From NCBI GenBank assembly GCA_014058105.1, contig JACGCM010002394.1, positions 372,001-436,000 on the forward strand: a stretch of 64,000 nucleotides of DNA, read 5' to 3'. The notes beneath the pieces are model-generated. The model did not search any database. It was not told the DNA's origin and worked only from the letters and a program-made list of their open reading frames with translations. Of this stretch, positions 31,335-42,638 are shown piece by piece. Both the position numbers and the translations under genes were made by a program. Positions within the stretch are counted from its first letter, which is position 1; each line of letters begins with the position of its first letter. The DNA comes from Kingdonia uniflora (Eukaryota; Streptophyta; Magnoliopsida; Ranunculales; Circaeasteraceae).

Positions 31335-32031
31335 TGTAGGGGCCTAACTTCTCAGGAGAGGAAGTTGACTCTTACACTATGAATTTTATCCTCTACCAGA
31401 GGATTTAAGCATATAATCAATACTAATCAACTAACAATATACTTGCGTGGAGGCCTAGAATGGGTCACTCCACGACTACTGATGAGGATTTTAAAGAGTA
31501 ATGCTATAAATATCGAATAGTCAAAGTATCGAGCACAGGGTGATTACAGGGTATTCGAAGGTAAACTTCTTAGGTCTATCGGGAGGGATTTTCTAACCCC
31601 TTCATAGCTCCTCCTCCCTCCTATTTATAGAACATAGGATGGGCTGAGTTACAATGGAAGGTTAAGTTACATCTGTATCCCCCGGGGACAACTAACTTGT
31701 ACCCGGAGTCAGTTCTGATGTTACAATCTGTCGAGTATGACACTGTAGCTGTTGGTGATGACACTGCAATATTTGGATCTGGCACCACAGTTGTCAAGCG
31801 GCATGCTCCACTGTTCTGTGTGGTGAGCTGGCTTCCTAACATATTTCCCTTCGACCATGTATGCCCATGGTCGAAGTATTTTGGTTCGACGTTTTCTTCG
31901 AATGTTCGAATAGTTTCAGAAGGTTTTGTGGGCTTGATGATTGACTTACTAGGCTTCGAGATATTAGGTAGGCTTCGATGGAGCCTTCGAGTATTCTACC
32001 AGTGCTTGAAGGCTGTGAGTAGGCTACTACA
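31335..32031 (-). repeat. 5' LTR of the minus Tat-like element
   Basis: This is a 697-bp LTR. On the minus strand it starts TGTAGTAGCCTACTC (32031) and ends AGGCCCCTACA (31335). A TATA box TTCTATAAATAGG lies near 31630. U3 has TTCGAA/TCGAAG motifs like the outer LTRs, and the first 16 bases and the last 7 match them nearly exactly, but the middle is diverged. It abuts a truncated Athila LTR at 32032. Confidence 0.85.
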
Positions 32032-32664
32032 TAGCTAATCTTCTTATCCAAGGCTAGAGGAAGCTCCACCCAATGCAGCCTTAGTATAGATCGTGTAGCT
32101 TAATTAGAGTAATTACTTTCTCTTTATTCTGGAATATTGCATATTCATATTCCTTCATCCTATGCTTGACCATAACTAGGATTAGGAGGACTAATGAATC
32201 TAAGTAACCATCTTGTTTGACCATAACAAGATAGGTTAGGAACATGGAGAAGAGAACATAATCCATACTTATCAACTAGACCATGGTTGAGTAAGTCGGT
32301 TTATAGGTAGTTCCCAATCACTAAATCTCTTTTATCTTTTGATGTATTGCATATGCCCGACCAAAGATATGCGATACGGGAACTCGTAATTTACTTTAAT
32401 TATTTCTGCTATCTTACGGTTACAAAGGGTGGAGTAGAATCTAACCCTTGGTTCTCACTCCGACTCATAAAACTCTTACTTTTTAGCATTTCTCTTTTCT
32501 TTACTTGCAAACCAACAAAATGAGCACGCTGTTATTGGATAAAATTAGTAGCTCGATATAATTCGCACCACAAGTCTCTTGGGATACGACCCTGCTTACC
32601 CTTGTACTTAACGGTACACCGTGTGCTTGCGGGTCTTTTAAGACATCGGTTTTATAATCGATCA
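32032..32664 (+). repeat. Truncated 5' LTR of the Athila-like element
   Basis: The sequence matches the last 630 bp or so of the 3' LTR (from 48179 on) and ends TTTTATAATCGATCA. About 490 bp of U3 are missing at the left, where the minus Tat LTR begins exactly at 32031. This looks like insertion of that LTR element into the Athila LTR followed by loss of the other side. Confidence 0.85.
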
Positions 32665-32670
32665 AGTTTT

Positions 32671-32688
32671 TGGCGCCGTTGCCAGGGA
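32671..32688 (+). other. Primer-binding site of the Athila-like element
   Basis: TGGCGCCGTTGCCAGGGA lies six bases after the LTR. It is a one-base variant of the TGGCGCCGTTGCCGGGGA PBS usual for Athila-type elements, complementary to a tRNA 3' end. Confidence 0.9.
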
Positions 32689-34206
32689 CTAACGTGTAAT
32701 TTATCTTTGAGTTGATATTTTTAAGCCAATTGTTCTTCTTTCTCCTCTCTTTTTGATTTTATTTGATCTCGAAACACTTGGTGCAAACAGTAAATATTGT
32801 TTAAGTGCTTAGTATATGTGGTGGTCGGTAATTGGTATGATAGGTTTAACGATTGTGTTATTGTTCCTTCTCCTCTCTTGGATTATTATTATTTGGGCAG
32901 AAACAGTAACAACACCTAATCTTGGTAGTATTAATTAGTTTTTAACGAGCTTAATAACCTCCTTTGTATGTGCCCACTTTAGTTTTTAACGAGCTTTGGT
33001 TTGTAACCAGTGGGTCCAACGTAATGAGCTTTGGTTTCGATAATTTATTAACATAAGCACGAGTTGCTTTTGTCAAGAATTATTTTATTGCTCGAGCACA
33101 AACTGTTTTTTGAATTTAAGAACGAAATGCTATTTTGTGAGCCTTAATTCGAACTTGAGTACGAGCTTTGGTAATTTTTGGAAGCCTCTTACCGACCATA
33201 AAAAGTTTAATGCGCTTGAGCACGAGTTAGTTTTGTGAGTTTTACTTGAATTGTGGTAAAAGACCATTTTTGTTAATCTTGATTATTACTCTCCATTGTC
33301 AATCAAACACAAGCTGATTACACTTTGACAATTTTGGGCACCGATAAAAGCATGGAAAATTTCGAAGGCGGAAATACAAAAAGCCTAAAGCGGGGGAAAT
33401 TTCTTGAAAAATCCTTCTTGTACCCCCTAAGTGAAGGGGCACTTCCTTCTTTTTTCCCCTAAGTAAAGGGGTGGCCACAGCTACACCGGGAAACACTTCC
33501 CGTAGGTTGGTACTTCTCAAAACTTGATATCTAGAAGGAGTACATATCCGCTCTGCCCCGGCACTAGGACATATAAAGTCGTGTGGACTGTACAAATACA
33601 CGCTGCTCTAATAAAAAAATTGATATAGTTGGATTGACCTGTTGTTGTGTTTAAATATTATTTTTCATTCTAACATTAGTAAAGCTAAAAATTATTAGAG
33701 ACTTGCGGGATTTTATCACCCAAAAAGCTTTCCAACAAGTGGGATCACCCATTAGGGATACGAAGAAATTCGTATCACACGAAAATTGAACGTCCCGGAC
33801 CTCAAAATTATTGTTAATAAAAAAGAGTAGCATGATTCTCAAGGGATTTCATCACCCAACGGATAAGTGTACCGGACCAGGGTACAAGCACGGGTTCATA
33901 GGGTACGGCCCCAGCCTAGCACCGCGAAATACTGGTTGTAGGTTTGCGACGTTACCATTCCGAGTGCTAACGTACGATAAGAAGACTCGCTTGGGCGTGA
34001 GGACTGAACATCTACTTTAAGCTGGTACTAGCATAGTGACGCAGGGGAGTATAGAAACCAAAGCCTTTTGCCATCCTACCCATTTTAAACATAGAAGAAT
34101 ATAGGGGAGACCTAATTATGACTTCTAAAAAAAAATGTTGATGTGCCAGAGTCTAGGTTTGATTGATTGCTTACTATACCGGGTGCCAAATTTTTATTAG
34201 TTGTGC
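32689..34206 (+). other. Athila-like leader with twin hairpins
   Basis: No coding-like frame is evident. The segment from about 33400 to 34170 is repeated in the nested element at about 37850-38560. It includes two hairpins with CCCCT...AGGGG stems at 33424-33439 and 33456-33471, ACCGGGAAACACTTCCCG and a TGGACTGTACAAATAC block. Minus-strand frames through it (33601-33299) are shadows with no known domain. Leader RNA of this kind may serve in packaging or dimerisation. Confidence 0.6.
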
Positions 34207-35720
34207 ATGATCAATTGGACACGTAGAGGAAAATGTTTAGGAAGCTTACTGGAACCTTTACCCATTTACGGCCCACCACCTCAGCCTAAGCGGAGAGGGC
34301 GACCACCTCGCCCAGTCAATACAATAGAGGACTTAGGAGCCGTAGTTTGGGAGGAAAGTGATCCATCTAAAGTTTTTTTAATTTTGGAGGAAGGTAATTT
34401 ATCTAGAATTAACCCAATTAAACTTATTGTCGAGCTAGAAATCGAACCCCCAATCATGGCTGCCGCCAAATCTCAAAATACCAACATTTTACTGAGGATT
34501 CTGTCTGCCTTTGTTTATTTCCATTTTCACTAAAAGATAAGGTGAGTCATTGGCTTGATTCATTGGCACCAGCATCTATCAATTCATGGGATCAAATGTA
34601 GGCCAAGTTCAAAAACCAAATGGTTTTCTATGGAAAAACCCTCACTCTTAGAAATGCAGTTGTTGAATTTGTTCAAAATGAGAGTAAAACATTTTACGAG
34701 GCATGGGAGAGATATAAAGATCTTCTTTTACAATGTCTCCATCATAGTTTTAAGAAGCAACATCTAGCCTAGATCTTCTACCGTGGAATAACTTCTGAGA
34801 ATCATTATAGGCTAGAATCCATGCATAGTGGAAAATTTTAGGACCTTAAACCTGATAGAGCTTATGAGGAGTTTGAAAGATTGGTTAAGAAATCTCAGCA
34901 GTAGGATTTTGATCCACATAGAAATATTTGTACAGCCAAGAAAGGTGGCTTATACGAAGTGAGTGAGGGAACGGCCATGAAAGCCCAATTAGATACTCTT
35001 ACCCAAAAAATTGAGGTTATAAATCAATCTAAGGGTAGTGTGAACCAGGTTCAGCAACAAGGTTGCACCGTTTGTTATGATATAACCCATGTGACTCAAA
35101 TGTGTCTCATGTTTAATGAAATGAATGACAATCAAGAGCAAGTGAATGCTTTGAATAATACCTACAAGAGGCTATTTGACCCGTACAAACCAACTTGGCA
35201 GTACTACCCAAATTTTTTGTAGAAAAATAGCCAACCCAGTTCAGGTTTTGGAGAGCCACAAACCTCAGGTCATAATTTTCCTAGGAATCCCATTTCTCAA
35301 TCTTAACCTTAGGCATCTCAGCAATCATTCCAGTCATCCAAGCAGTTCCCACCCGCTCCACCCAAACCATTTTTGAACGACACCATTGCTCTCTTCATGC
35401 AACAAATGATGCAATTCCAACAACAGACTTTGGTAAATCGAAATTCTACATCCCAATCTATCTCTAATTTAGAGACTCAGATAGGACAATTGGCAAATGC
35501 AATGCATGAGGGACCACCAGGTAAGCTACCTAGCCAACCTGTATCTAATCCGAAAGGACCACCGGGGTTTAATTCTAGCTCAATCCCAAAATAGCTTAAT
35601 GCAATTACAACTCTTTGCAGTGGTAGACAAATTAATAACTGAGTTGAAGTATCTAGGGTTGAGCCAATACCCATTACTATTGAGAAGGAGGCCGGTACGA
35701 GTAAACCAGTTGTAGTAGCC
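34207..35720 (+). pseudogene. Athila-like gag, broken
   Basis: The first ATG is at 34207. The frame has LPIYGPPPQPKRRGRPPRPV and NTIEDLGAVVWEESDPSK. After a shift near 34500 it reads FSLKDKVSHWLDSLAPASIN, MVFYGKTLTLRNAVVEFVQN, FYEAWERYKDLLLQCLHH and FYRGITSENHYRLE, the Athila capsid pattern. A zinc-finger-like GCTVCYDITHVTQMC lies near 35065. A Gln-rich tail (MQQMMQFQQQTLVN; SISNLETQIGQLANAMHE) ends at 35594. Multiple stops break it. It makes the particle protein in intact relatives. Confidence 0.85.
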
Positions 35721-35874
35721 AACCATGAACCTTCTAAGAAATAAAAGGAGTTGCCTACCTCATCTATTTTTGTACCAACGACACGTTTTGAGCCAAAGGT
35801 ACCTTATCCGAAATGCCTTCTTCCGGGTTATAAAGGGATTCAATTTGATGAGATATTGGATACATTTAAGCAAG
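35721..35874 (+). pseudogene. Linker between Athila-like gag and protease
   Basis: The frame reads LPTSSIFVPTTRFEPKVPYP, then LPGYKGIQFDEILDTFKQVH, and continues after the nested element as INIPVLDAIMLIPAYPKFLK (42639 on). This is the segment preceding the protease in Athila polyproteins (usual F...LKKV.VNIPLLDAI...P.YAKFLK). The nested insertion and TTCAT duplication fall inside it. Confidence 0.8.
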
Positions 35875-35879
35875 TTCAT

Positions 35880-37122
35880 TGATTAGTGTGTAATTAAGCC
35901 ATTTTTAATATACTTGAACATATATTTTAGTCGTCTATTATATTTAATTTTGGGTACTTATGCACGTTTGTTTGATTGTAGCTATTGGAGATGGATATTT
36001 GAAACCAAACTCTTAATGTCAAGTAAAAGTGTCTCCAACAGTTTATAGCACAAAAAGTCAAAGACACAATATATTTGGTCTCAAGATTAAAGAAATATAT
36101 ACACAAATATTCTTGGAGAATAAGATCAAAGAATATATTGCATCCAAGATTCTTGAAGATATTTTATATTGAAGATATAAGCAAGAGTTTCCATGAAGAA
36201 ATATCTCTACATCACTTAAGAAAATTTTATGCAAGAATATTAGGTAATTGGTTGTAATATTATAAGATATTATTGTGCAAATATTCTTTAGAATTTAATG
36301 TATAGTTTTAAATTTTGGGTTCCTTCTCCTATAAAAAGGACCATCCCCCCATTGTAATTGGGCATCTCATATTGGATCAAGTTTAGAGGAAATAAAGTCT
36401 TAGTTTTATTTAATTTTCTTCTCTCTCTTTTATTTTATTTTGTAAATAATTAGTTGTTAATGCGATAAAGTCCGGGATGAGTGGCTAATCTCCTAGCTAA
36501 GGCTAGGATGAGGCCTTTTCTTGGATGATGAATCGTTAATATTAATTAGGTTCTAATTAGTTTTCTCTTAGTTTTACGATTGATAAGTTAGTACATCATA
36601 TCGAAGGCTTGAACATAGCTTCGGTTTGGTGTACGATAACTTTGGATACAAACAAGTGTTACTAACCATAGACTTGATTTGGAGATCTAGAAAAAGTAAG
36701 CACTAGAGAACTCACTCAAACCTAGCCATGGTTGAGTTGATAATTCTCTAAGATGCTATTCACCATCACTTAAAAGCATAGCCACAAAATGCTTGACCAT
36801 AGATTTAGTGGTTTATTTTACAACATCGTATGTGTCTTAACACGAACATATGATGGGTAGAGATATTAAGATCTAGTTGTATATCGATTAGTGCTTTGAA
36901 AGGTAGAGGCCAAGTCCAAACCTTAACTCTCTTTCTCATTAATTTTATATTTAGTTTTTATTTACTTCTTATTAGATTTATCTTTTATAAAACCGTAATT
37001 CGGCCTAGAAAGTGTTTGCTTTCCAAAGCTCTATGTGGATTCGATCCCACTCATCCGTGCTACAATTCGATAACCGTACTTTGAGCGTGTATTTTAATAG
37101 AGGCACTAAAAGCCTCATATCA
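35880..37122 (+). repeat. 5' LTR of the nested element
   Basis: This is a 1243-bp LTR starting TGATTAGTGTGTAATTAAG and ending CCTCATATCA. A TATA box CCTATAAAAAGG lies near 36330. It contains about 307 bp (36067-36373) that the 3' LTR lacks. That missing block includes the TATA box, so the 3' LTR has lost the core promoter. Confidence 0.88.
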
Positions 37123-37124
37123 AA

Positions 37125-37142
37125 TGGCGCATTTGCCGGGGA
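37125..37142 (+). other. Primer-binding site of the nested element
   Basis: TGGCGCATTTGCCGGGGA lies two bases after the LTR and is a variant of the Athila PBS TGGCGCCGTTGCCGGGGA with two changes. Confidence 0.85.
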
Positions 37143-38599
37143 TGCATTGTTGAAAACTATTCTCTCTAATACCGAAGTTTCTTTGTTAATTTTCTTTATT
37201 AATTCTTTATAATACTATGCCAATGATTTCTAAATTCATTGTTTCTAAAAGTATAGTTGGCCGGCAATAGCATATTGTGTTTCTATTATTATCGTTTCTC
37301 TTTCTATTTTACTAGTTTAGTTTTTTTTTAAAGGATTGTTTGGAGTTTTTGGCGCTACAATAACTGTGAAATCTGTTCCTGAATGTTTCACCATTTTTGG
37401 TCATCTATACTTCAGAGTTGGGAAATACTTTTGCTACGAAAGTTTTAGATAATTTAAAACCCTTTCCGAATTGTTATAGATCCTATTTTTCTGTCTAGTC
37501 GTTTGTGAGTTACAGCCTTTTGAAAAATTAGTAAAAAAATAGTCTCCGATAAGGACGCTGTTGTACATTCATCACCTGTTTTGGGCATTAGGAAAGCTAA
37601 ATTCTAGAAAACTTCTTTCTTGAATATTTTTCCTTTCTGAAATATCTTATGAAATTGATATTATTTATTGCTCTCTCTCAACCGAGCTGAAAGATATGCG
37701 TATTTGAAAATCAGAATATCATAGACTACAATAAACTTGGAAATTGAATTAAAATTGTTGTCGCAAGTTCACTAATCCTTTTTCTCTTGTTTTGCAGGAT
37801 AGTCACAAAGTTGGAAATGAGACGGATAATACTCAAAGCTAAAAGCATTATCAAATCTATCCTTCTTGTGCCCCCTAAGTGAAGGGGCACTTCCTTCTTT
37901 CGCCCCCTAAGTGAAGGGGCGGCCACAGCTTCACCGGGAAACACTTCCCGTAGGTTGGTACCTCTCTAAACTTGACATCTATAAGGGGTTCATATCCGCT
38001 CTGCCCTGGCACTAGGAATATAAAGCCGTGTGGACTGTACAAATACGCGCTGCTCTAATAAAATATTTGTTATGGTTGAATTGCCCTATTGACGTGTTTA
38101 AATTTCTTTTCATTCCAACATTAGTAAAGGTAAAAACTGTTAGAGACTTGCGGGATTTCATCACCCAAAAAGCTCTCTAACAAGTGGGACCACCCATTAG
38201 GGATACGAAGAAATTCGTATCACGCGAAAATTGAACGTCTCAGACCTGAAAATAACTTATAAGTGTACCGGACCAGGGTACAAACACGGGTTCGTAGGAT
38301 ACGGGCCCAGCCTAGCGCCGCAAAATACTGGTTGTAGGTTTGTAACTTCACCGTTCTGAGTGTTGACGTACGATAAGGCGACTCACTCGGGCGTGAGGAC
38401 CGAACATCAACTCTAAGCTAGTACTTGCATAGTGAGGCAGGGGAGTGTAGGAACCAAAGCCTTTGACCATCCTACCCTTTTGTGAACATAGAAGTATATT
38501 GGGGAGGCCTAATAATTTCTTCTAAACAAATGCTGAAGTGCTAGAGATTTAGGCTTGATTGATTTTTTATTGCATTGGTCGTTAATTTAATTGTAAAAT
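37143..38599 (+). other. Leader of the nested element
   Basis: No gene is seen. The part from about 37850 to 38560 matches the host element's leader (33400-34170), including the twin CCCCT...AGGGG hairpins at 37872-37887 and 37904-37919. A GTTTTGCAGGATAG (37790) looks like a splice-acceptor-type sequence but has no proven partner. Confidence 0.6.
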
Positions 38600-38990
38600 G
38601 TCGTACATGCAAGAACATTGGAATTCATACGACTCACATTTTGACATCCCACAATATCCTCAAAATCATTTTTAATAATCATGGGATCACCAAAATTCTC
38701 AATACGTGGAGCCTTTTCAACCTCATTCCTATATGCATACCCATCAATCCTTCCAGTCACTCAAACAGTTGCCACCCACTCCACTCAAACCATCTTTGGA
38801 AGATTCCCTTTCTTTTTTCATGCAACAATCAATGGAAAGTCAAAAACAAGCATTGTAATTTCAGCAACAAATGATACAATTCCAACAACAGACATTGGTG
38901 AATCAAACTTCTACAACCCAATCTATCTCTAGATTAGAGACTCAGATAACTCAGTTGTCAACCATATAGAGTAAAATAGAGCATGAAAAA
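38600..38990 (+). pseudogene. Gag C-terminal fragment of the nested element
   Basis: The frame contains QEHWNSYDSHFDIPQYPQNH, SYMHTHQSFQSLKQLPPTPL, SLSFFMQQSMESQKQ and QQTLVNQTSTTQSISRLETQ. These parallel the host gag tail (SFQSSKQFPPAPPKPFLNDT, QQTLVNRNSTSQSISNLETQ). The capsid core itself is not found. Stops interrupt it. Confidence 0.8.
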
Positions 38991-39182
38991 CTTCAAAGCA
39001 ATGAAGAAAAATAATCTAAAGTTAAATCCCCTTGTGATTTAGAAAAAAATAAATTTAAGTGTAATCAGGGAATGTTTTCCCCGTGGGGTGAATGGATACC
39101 ATATTATGAGACAAATTTTGAAGATAAACATTTTAAGGTTGACGGTCCTATGTTATAAGAAGATCTTATAGAAGTGGTTAAC

Positions 39183-39776
39183 ATGTTCAGTAAAATTCTT
39201 TCTCAATCACCTCCAAATTCTGCCATCAACATTCAACTACCGATGTCATTATCCATCCCATCACCGATAGAGCCCCGTCAATTCACAAATGATATCATGA
39301 CAGAAAGTGAGTATTTTTCCAAATTCTTAGACAATTTCTCAGATGATGAGGATGCTGACAAATATCTTGGAAGTATGAATTCAACATCGATTCTTGAGAA
39401 AATACGAGCTCCATATTTATCCAGACCAGTGTCACCTTCTTCATCTCTTTTTCTTGAATCCATACCTCCATCACCAGAGCCTAATGGGGGTACCATGACC
39501 ATAAACAATTTTGAGGACTTGTACGGAGATAACTCTTGTTGCATTTCTGTTGATGAATGTTTAAATTATTTTGAGGACTCAAATGATCCTGAGATTCGTG
39601 AAATGGTACAATCATTAGCATTTGAAAATATGTTTCAACTTGGCCATGTCCCTAAGCCAATGAATATCCACGTCAATGGTCAGGATGAGTCCTTTGAGAT
39701 AAGTTGTGATTTTAGGCACATAAATTTTAAATGTTTGATAGAGTCAATGTTCCCCGATCCTCACATCCACAAATAA
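39183..39776 (+). CDS. Intact unknown ORF of the nested element (197 aa)
   Basis: The first ATG in this open frame is at 39183 (MFSKILSQSPPNS) and it runs without interruption to a stop at 39776. The frame is open for three more codons upstream. The protein is acidic and Ser/Pro/Asp-rich, with a cluster FSDDEDADKYLG near residue 56, a low-complexity PVSPSSSLFLESIPPSPEP near residue 85, and a better-structured C-terminus (VDECLNYFEDSNDPEIREMV, LAFENMFQLGHVPKPMNIHV, FEISCDFRHINFKCLIESMF). I do not recognise a family. It follows the gag fragment where protease would be expected. It may be a gag-linked accessory segment or a chance-preserved remnant. Confidence 0.5.
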   Translation: MFSKILSQSPPNSAINIQLPMSLSIPSPIEPRQFTNDIMTESEYFSKFLDNFSDDEDADKYLGSMNSTSILEKIRAPYLSRPVSPSSSLFLESIPPSPEPNGGTMTINNFEDLYGDNSCCISVDECLNYFEDSNDPEIREMVQSLAFENMFQLGHVPKPMNIHVNGQDESFEISCDFRHINFKCLIESMFPDPHIHK

Positions 39777-41697
39777 GTTATATAGTTTTTCTTCTACTAA
39801 AAGAAAACATATTTTTGAAAAATTATAATTTTGGGGATGCCTCATGAACTTGCTTTGTCAGAACCACCTATCACATTTTTTGGAATATCAACGATAACAT
39901 TGGGGTTTTGAAAATTTTCAAAGAAAATATCTTTTCAGGAAAATTGAGTTTTGAATCTAGTACATTTTCGGGGACAAATACTTGTATACCAATCTTATTA
40001 TTTACTGCAACACGTAGTAATCATATGATTGTATGGAAAATTTTAAAGGAAAATATGTTCCCTGGGTATGTGTTTGCTTTATCAGGGAGAAAATGGTTTT
40101 TCTTGATTTGTCTAAAATTTTCAACTTGGAATCATCAAATAATAGGCAAAGTTTTTAGAAGAAAAAAAATTCATAGAGAATTAGTTTTGAACTATCTCTG
40201 GTTTTTTATAAAATATATCTACCCGATTAGGGGTTAATATTGAGGATCACCAATCATGTGTTATCTAGTTTTTGAAAGAGAATTTGCAACCAGGATAGTA
40301 CATCACCTTTTCAACTTCGTACCCTTCCAATCATATTGAAAATTTTAAGTTTGGGGGTACATTTATTTGGCAGAAGACGATAAACTTAGCGCTTCTTGGG
40401 AGGCAACCTATGACACATTTAGGTGAGAAATTCTAATTCTTATCCTCCATTTTTTTATGCTCTCAAACATTGAGGGAAATCTTAAATTTAAGTTTGGGGG
40501 TAGGAAACCATTTCTTTAAATGCTTTTGGAAGAAAAGTGAAATAATGGCACTTTGACAATTTATGATATATTTTTGACGAATTTCCAAACACTTAAATTA
40601 ATTTTACCTTGACATAAATATTATGGAAAATCCTAAATTTTGAAATTGTACCAAGTATACACTAGAATATTTTAGAATATCTTAAGTTAGATGTACTATC
40701 TTTTTATTAGCGACTAATTCAAGTTAGTTTGGCATATTTTGAAAACGTGTACTTCACTGTAGTTTTGCAATTAATACCTTCAATAGATTTTTGCTCAGTA
40801 TAAGGGAAATTTAGCATTTATGTTAGGAATAGTTTGCTGCAAGGGAGACAGCAGCCTAAAAATAAGTTCATTTCTAAGAAGAAAAAAAATACCAAATGTG
40901 CTCTAAAAATTTTCACGCTGCAAGGTTACTCGCATGATTAAGAACTGAAAGAGGAAAAATTATCACCAATCTCGAGTTTGACCATGAACTATGTGAAAGG
41001 AGCACAAAAAAATGTTAATTGTGAGAATCCTGACTCTAGGTCAAGATGGGCACCACACCCTGGCAACCTTAGCCAACTGGCAGAGATTGTTGACCCAAAA
41101 CTCCTTGTTATAGAGACTTCACTAAGAAATAAAGTACTCAAAAGAAAAGGCATGTAAAAGAAAAGAAAAAAAAAGTAAAATTCTAGGAAGAGGAATTGAC
41201 TAAGGCACTTATCAAACTGACCGTTGAATTTATTCCAGTGAGAACTAGACTACCAAAAACTGAGTAAATTATTCTAGATAACGTATTAGGCGATAAAGTT
41301 ATTTTCATTGTATACTCAAATATAGCTAAAGAAAAATACTTGAATCTCTTTATAATCTTGAGGTAGTACCTCTAGTTTTGGATAAGCTTAATATATTCTT
41401 TGATATACTTTGGAGAATAAAAAGTTTAAGGATTTTTTTATTGGTATATTTTTGTCACAACAAGTAAGGTTAAGTTCACAGGAAATGAGTCACGTGTATT
41501 CTAGAATTGTTTAAAATGTTATTATTGACTTTTGTGGGTATAGTCACTACAAACCCTCACGAGACAACACTCGTCCACCAGGTTAAACCTAGGGGTTTAA
41601 CGGCTTGATGCATATGCTAAATGCAATTGCGCTCCTTATGAAAGTGGCTAATATTTTATTTTACTCGGAACGAGCAAAAGACAAGTTTGGGGGTATT
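39777..41697 (+). other. 3' UTR of the nested element
   Basis: The stretch is non-coding and AT-rich. It carries the block AACTTAGCGCTTCTTGGGAG (40384-40403) followed by GCAACC, shared with the host at 46427-46451. From about 40500 to 41697 it parallels the host 3' UTR (46510-47693). It ends AAGTTTGGGGGTATT, a polypurine-like tract next to the 3' LTR. Confidence 0.7.
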
Positions 41698-42633
41698 TGA
41701 TGAGCGCGTAATTATGACATTTTTAATATAACCGAACATGTATTTTAGTCGTCCATTATATTTAATTTTGGGTACTTATGCACGTTTGTTTGATTGTAGC
41801 TATTGGAGATGGATATTTGAAACCAAGCTCTTAATGTTAAGTAAAAGTGTCTCCAGCAGTTCATAGCACAAAAAGTCAAAGACACAATATTGGATCAAGT
41901 TTAGAATAAATAAAGTCTTAGTTTTATTTAATTTTCTTCTCTCTTTTATTTTATTTTATAAATAATTAGTTGTTAATGCAATAAAGTCCGAAATGAGCGG
42001 CTAATCTCCTAGCTAAGGCTAGGATGAGGCCTCTTCTTGGATGAGCAATAGTTGATATTAATTAGGTTCTAATTAGTTTTCTCTTAGTTTTACGATTGAT
42101 AAGTTAGCGCATCAAGTCTTGACCATAGTTTCGGTTGGGTGTACGATAACTATGGATACAAATAAGTGTTATTAACCATAGACTTGATTTGGTGATCTAC
42201 AAAGAGGAAATACTAGATAACTCACTCAAGCCTAGCCATGGTTGAGTTAATAATTCTCTAAGATGCTATTCACCATCACTTAAAAGCATAACCACTAAAT
42301 GTTTGACCATAGATTTAGTAGTTTATTTTATAGCATCGTATATGTCTTAACACGAATATATGATGGGTGGAGATATTAGGATCTAGTTGTATATCGATTA
42401 GTATTTTGAAAGGTAGAGGCCAAGTCTGAACCTTAGCTCTCTTCCTCATTAAGTTTTATATTTAGTTTTTATTTACTTCTTCTTAGATTTATCTCTTATA
42501 AAACTGTAATTCAGCTTAGAAAGTATTTGTTTTCCCAAAGCTCCCTGTGGATTCGATCCCACTCATCCGTGCTACAATTCAACAACCGTACTTTAGCGGG
42601 CATTTTAATAGAGGCACTAAAAACCTTTTATCA
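41698..42633 (+). repeat. 3' LTR of the nested element
   Basis: This is a 936-bp LTR starting TGATGAGCGCGTAATTATG and ending CCTTTTATCA. It matches the 5' LTR apart from substitutions and an approximately 307-bp deletion whose ends share ATATT-type microhomology (join near 41888). TTCAT follows at 42634. Confidence 0.88.
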
Positions 42634-42638
42634 TTCAT

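Larger units (their letters stand above)
26221..32031 (-). mobile_element. Minus-strand Tat-like gypsy element (integrase to 5' LTR)
   Basis: From right to left it has an LTR (32031-31335), PBS, gag, RT, RNase H regions and integrase. It continues leftward into the 195-bp repeat and the antisense gene, and ends at an LTR at 22505. The right LTR belongs to the same broad family as 18996-19684. The left LTR belongs to the 5066-5789 family, and the two share only short R/U5 blocks. Either two elements are joined or this is a recombinant. The protease segment is missing. All frames are broken. Confidence 0.75.
35880..42633 (+). mobile_element. Nested non-autonomous Athila-like element (no pol)
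   Basis: The 6.75-kb element has TGAT...ATCA LTRs (35880-37122 and 41698-42633), a PBS (37125), a leader with the same twin hairpins as the host, a gag C-terminal fragment (38600-38980), one intact ORF (39183-39776) and a 3' UTR. It is flanked by perfect TTCAT duplications (35875-35879 and 42634-42638). I find no protease, RT, RNase H or integrase. The arrangement resembles terminal-repeat elements that keep only gag-type sequence and rely on a helper, here plausibly the Athila-like host family. Confidence 0.88.

Noticed and set aside
33299..33601. Minus-strand 100-codon frame, partly repeated at 37726-37944
   Set aside because: The similarity is explained by the shared non-coding leader of two related elements. 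The frame is not kept beyond the hairpin region and lies opposite to the element's transcription.
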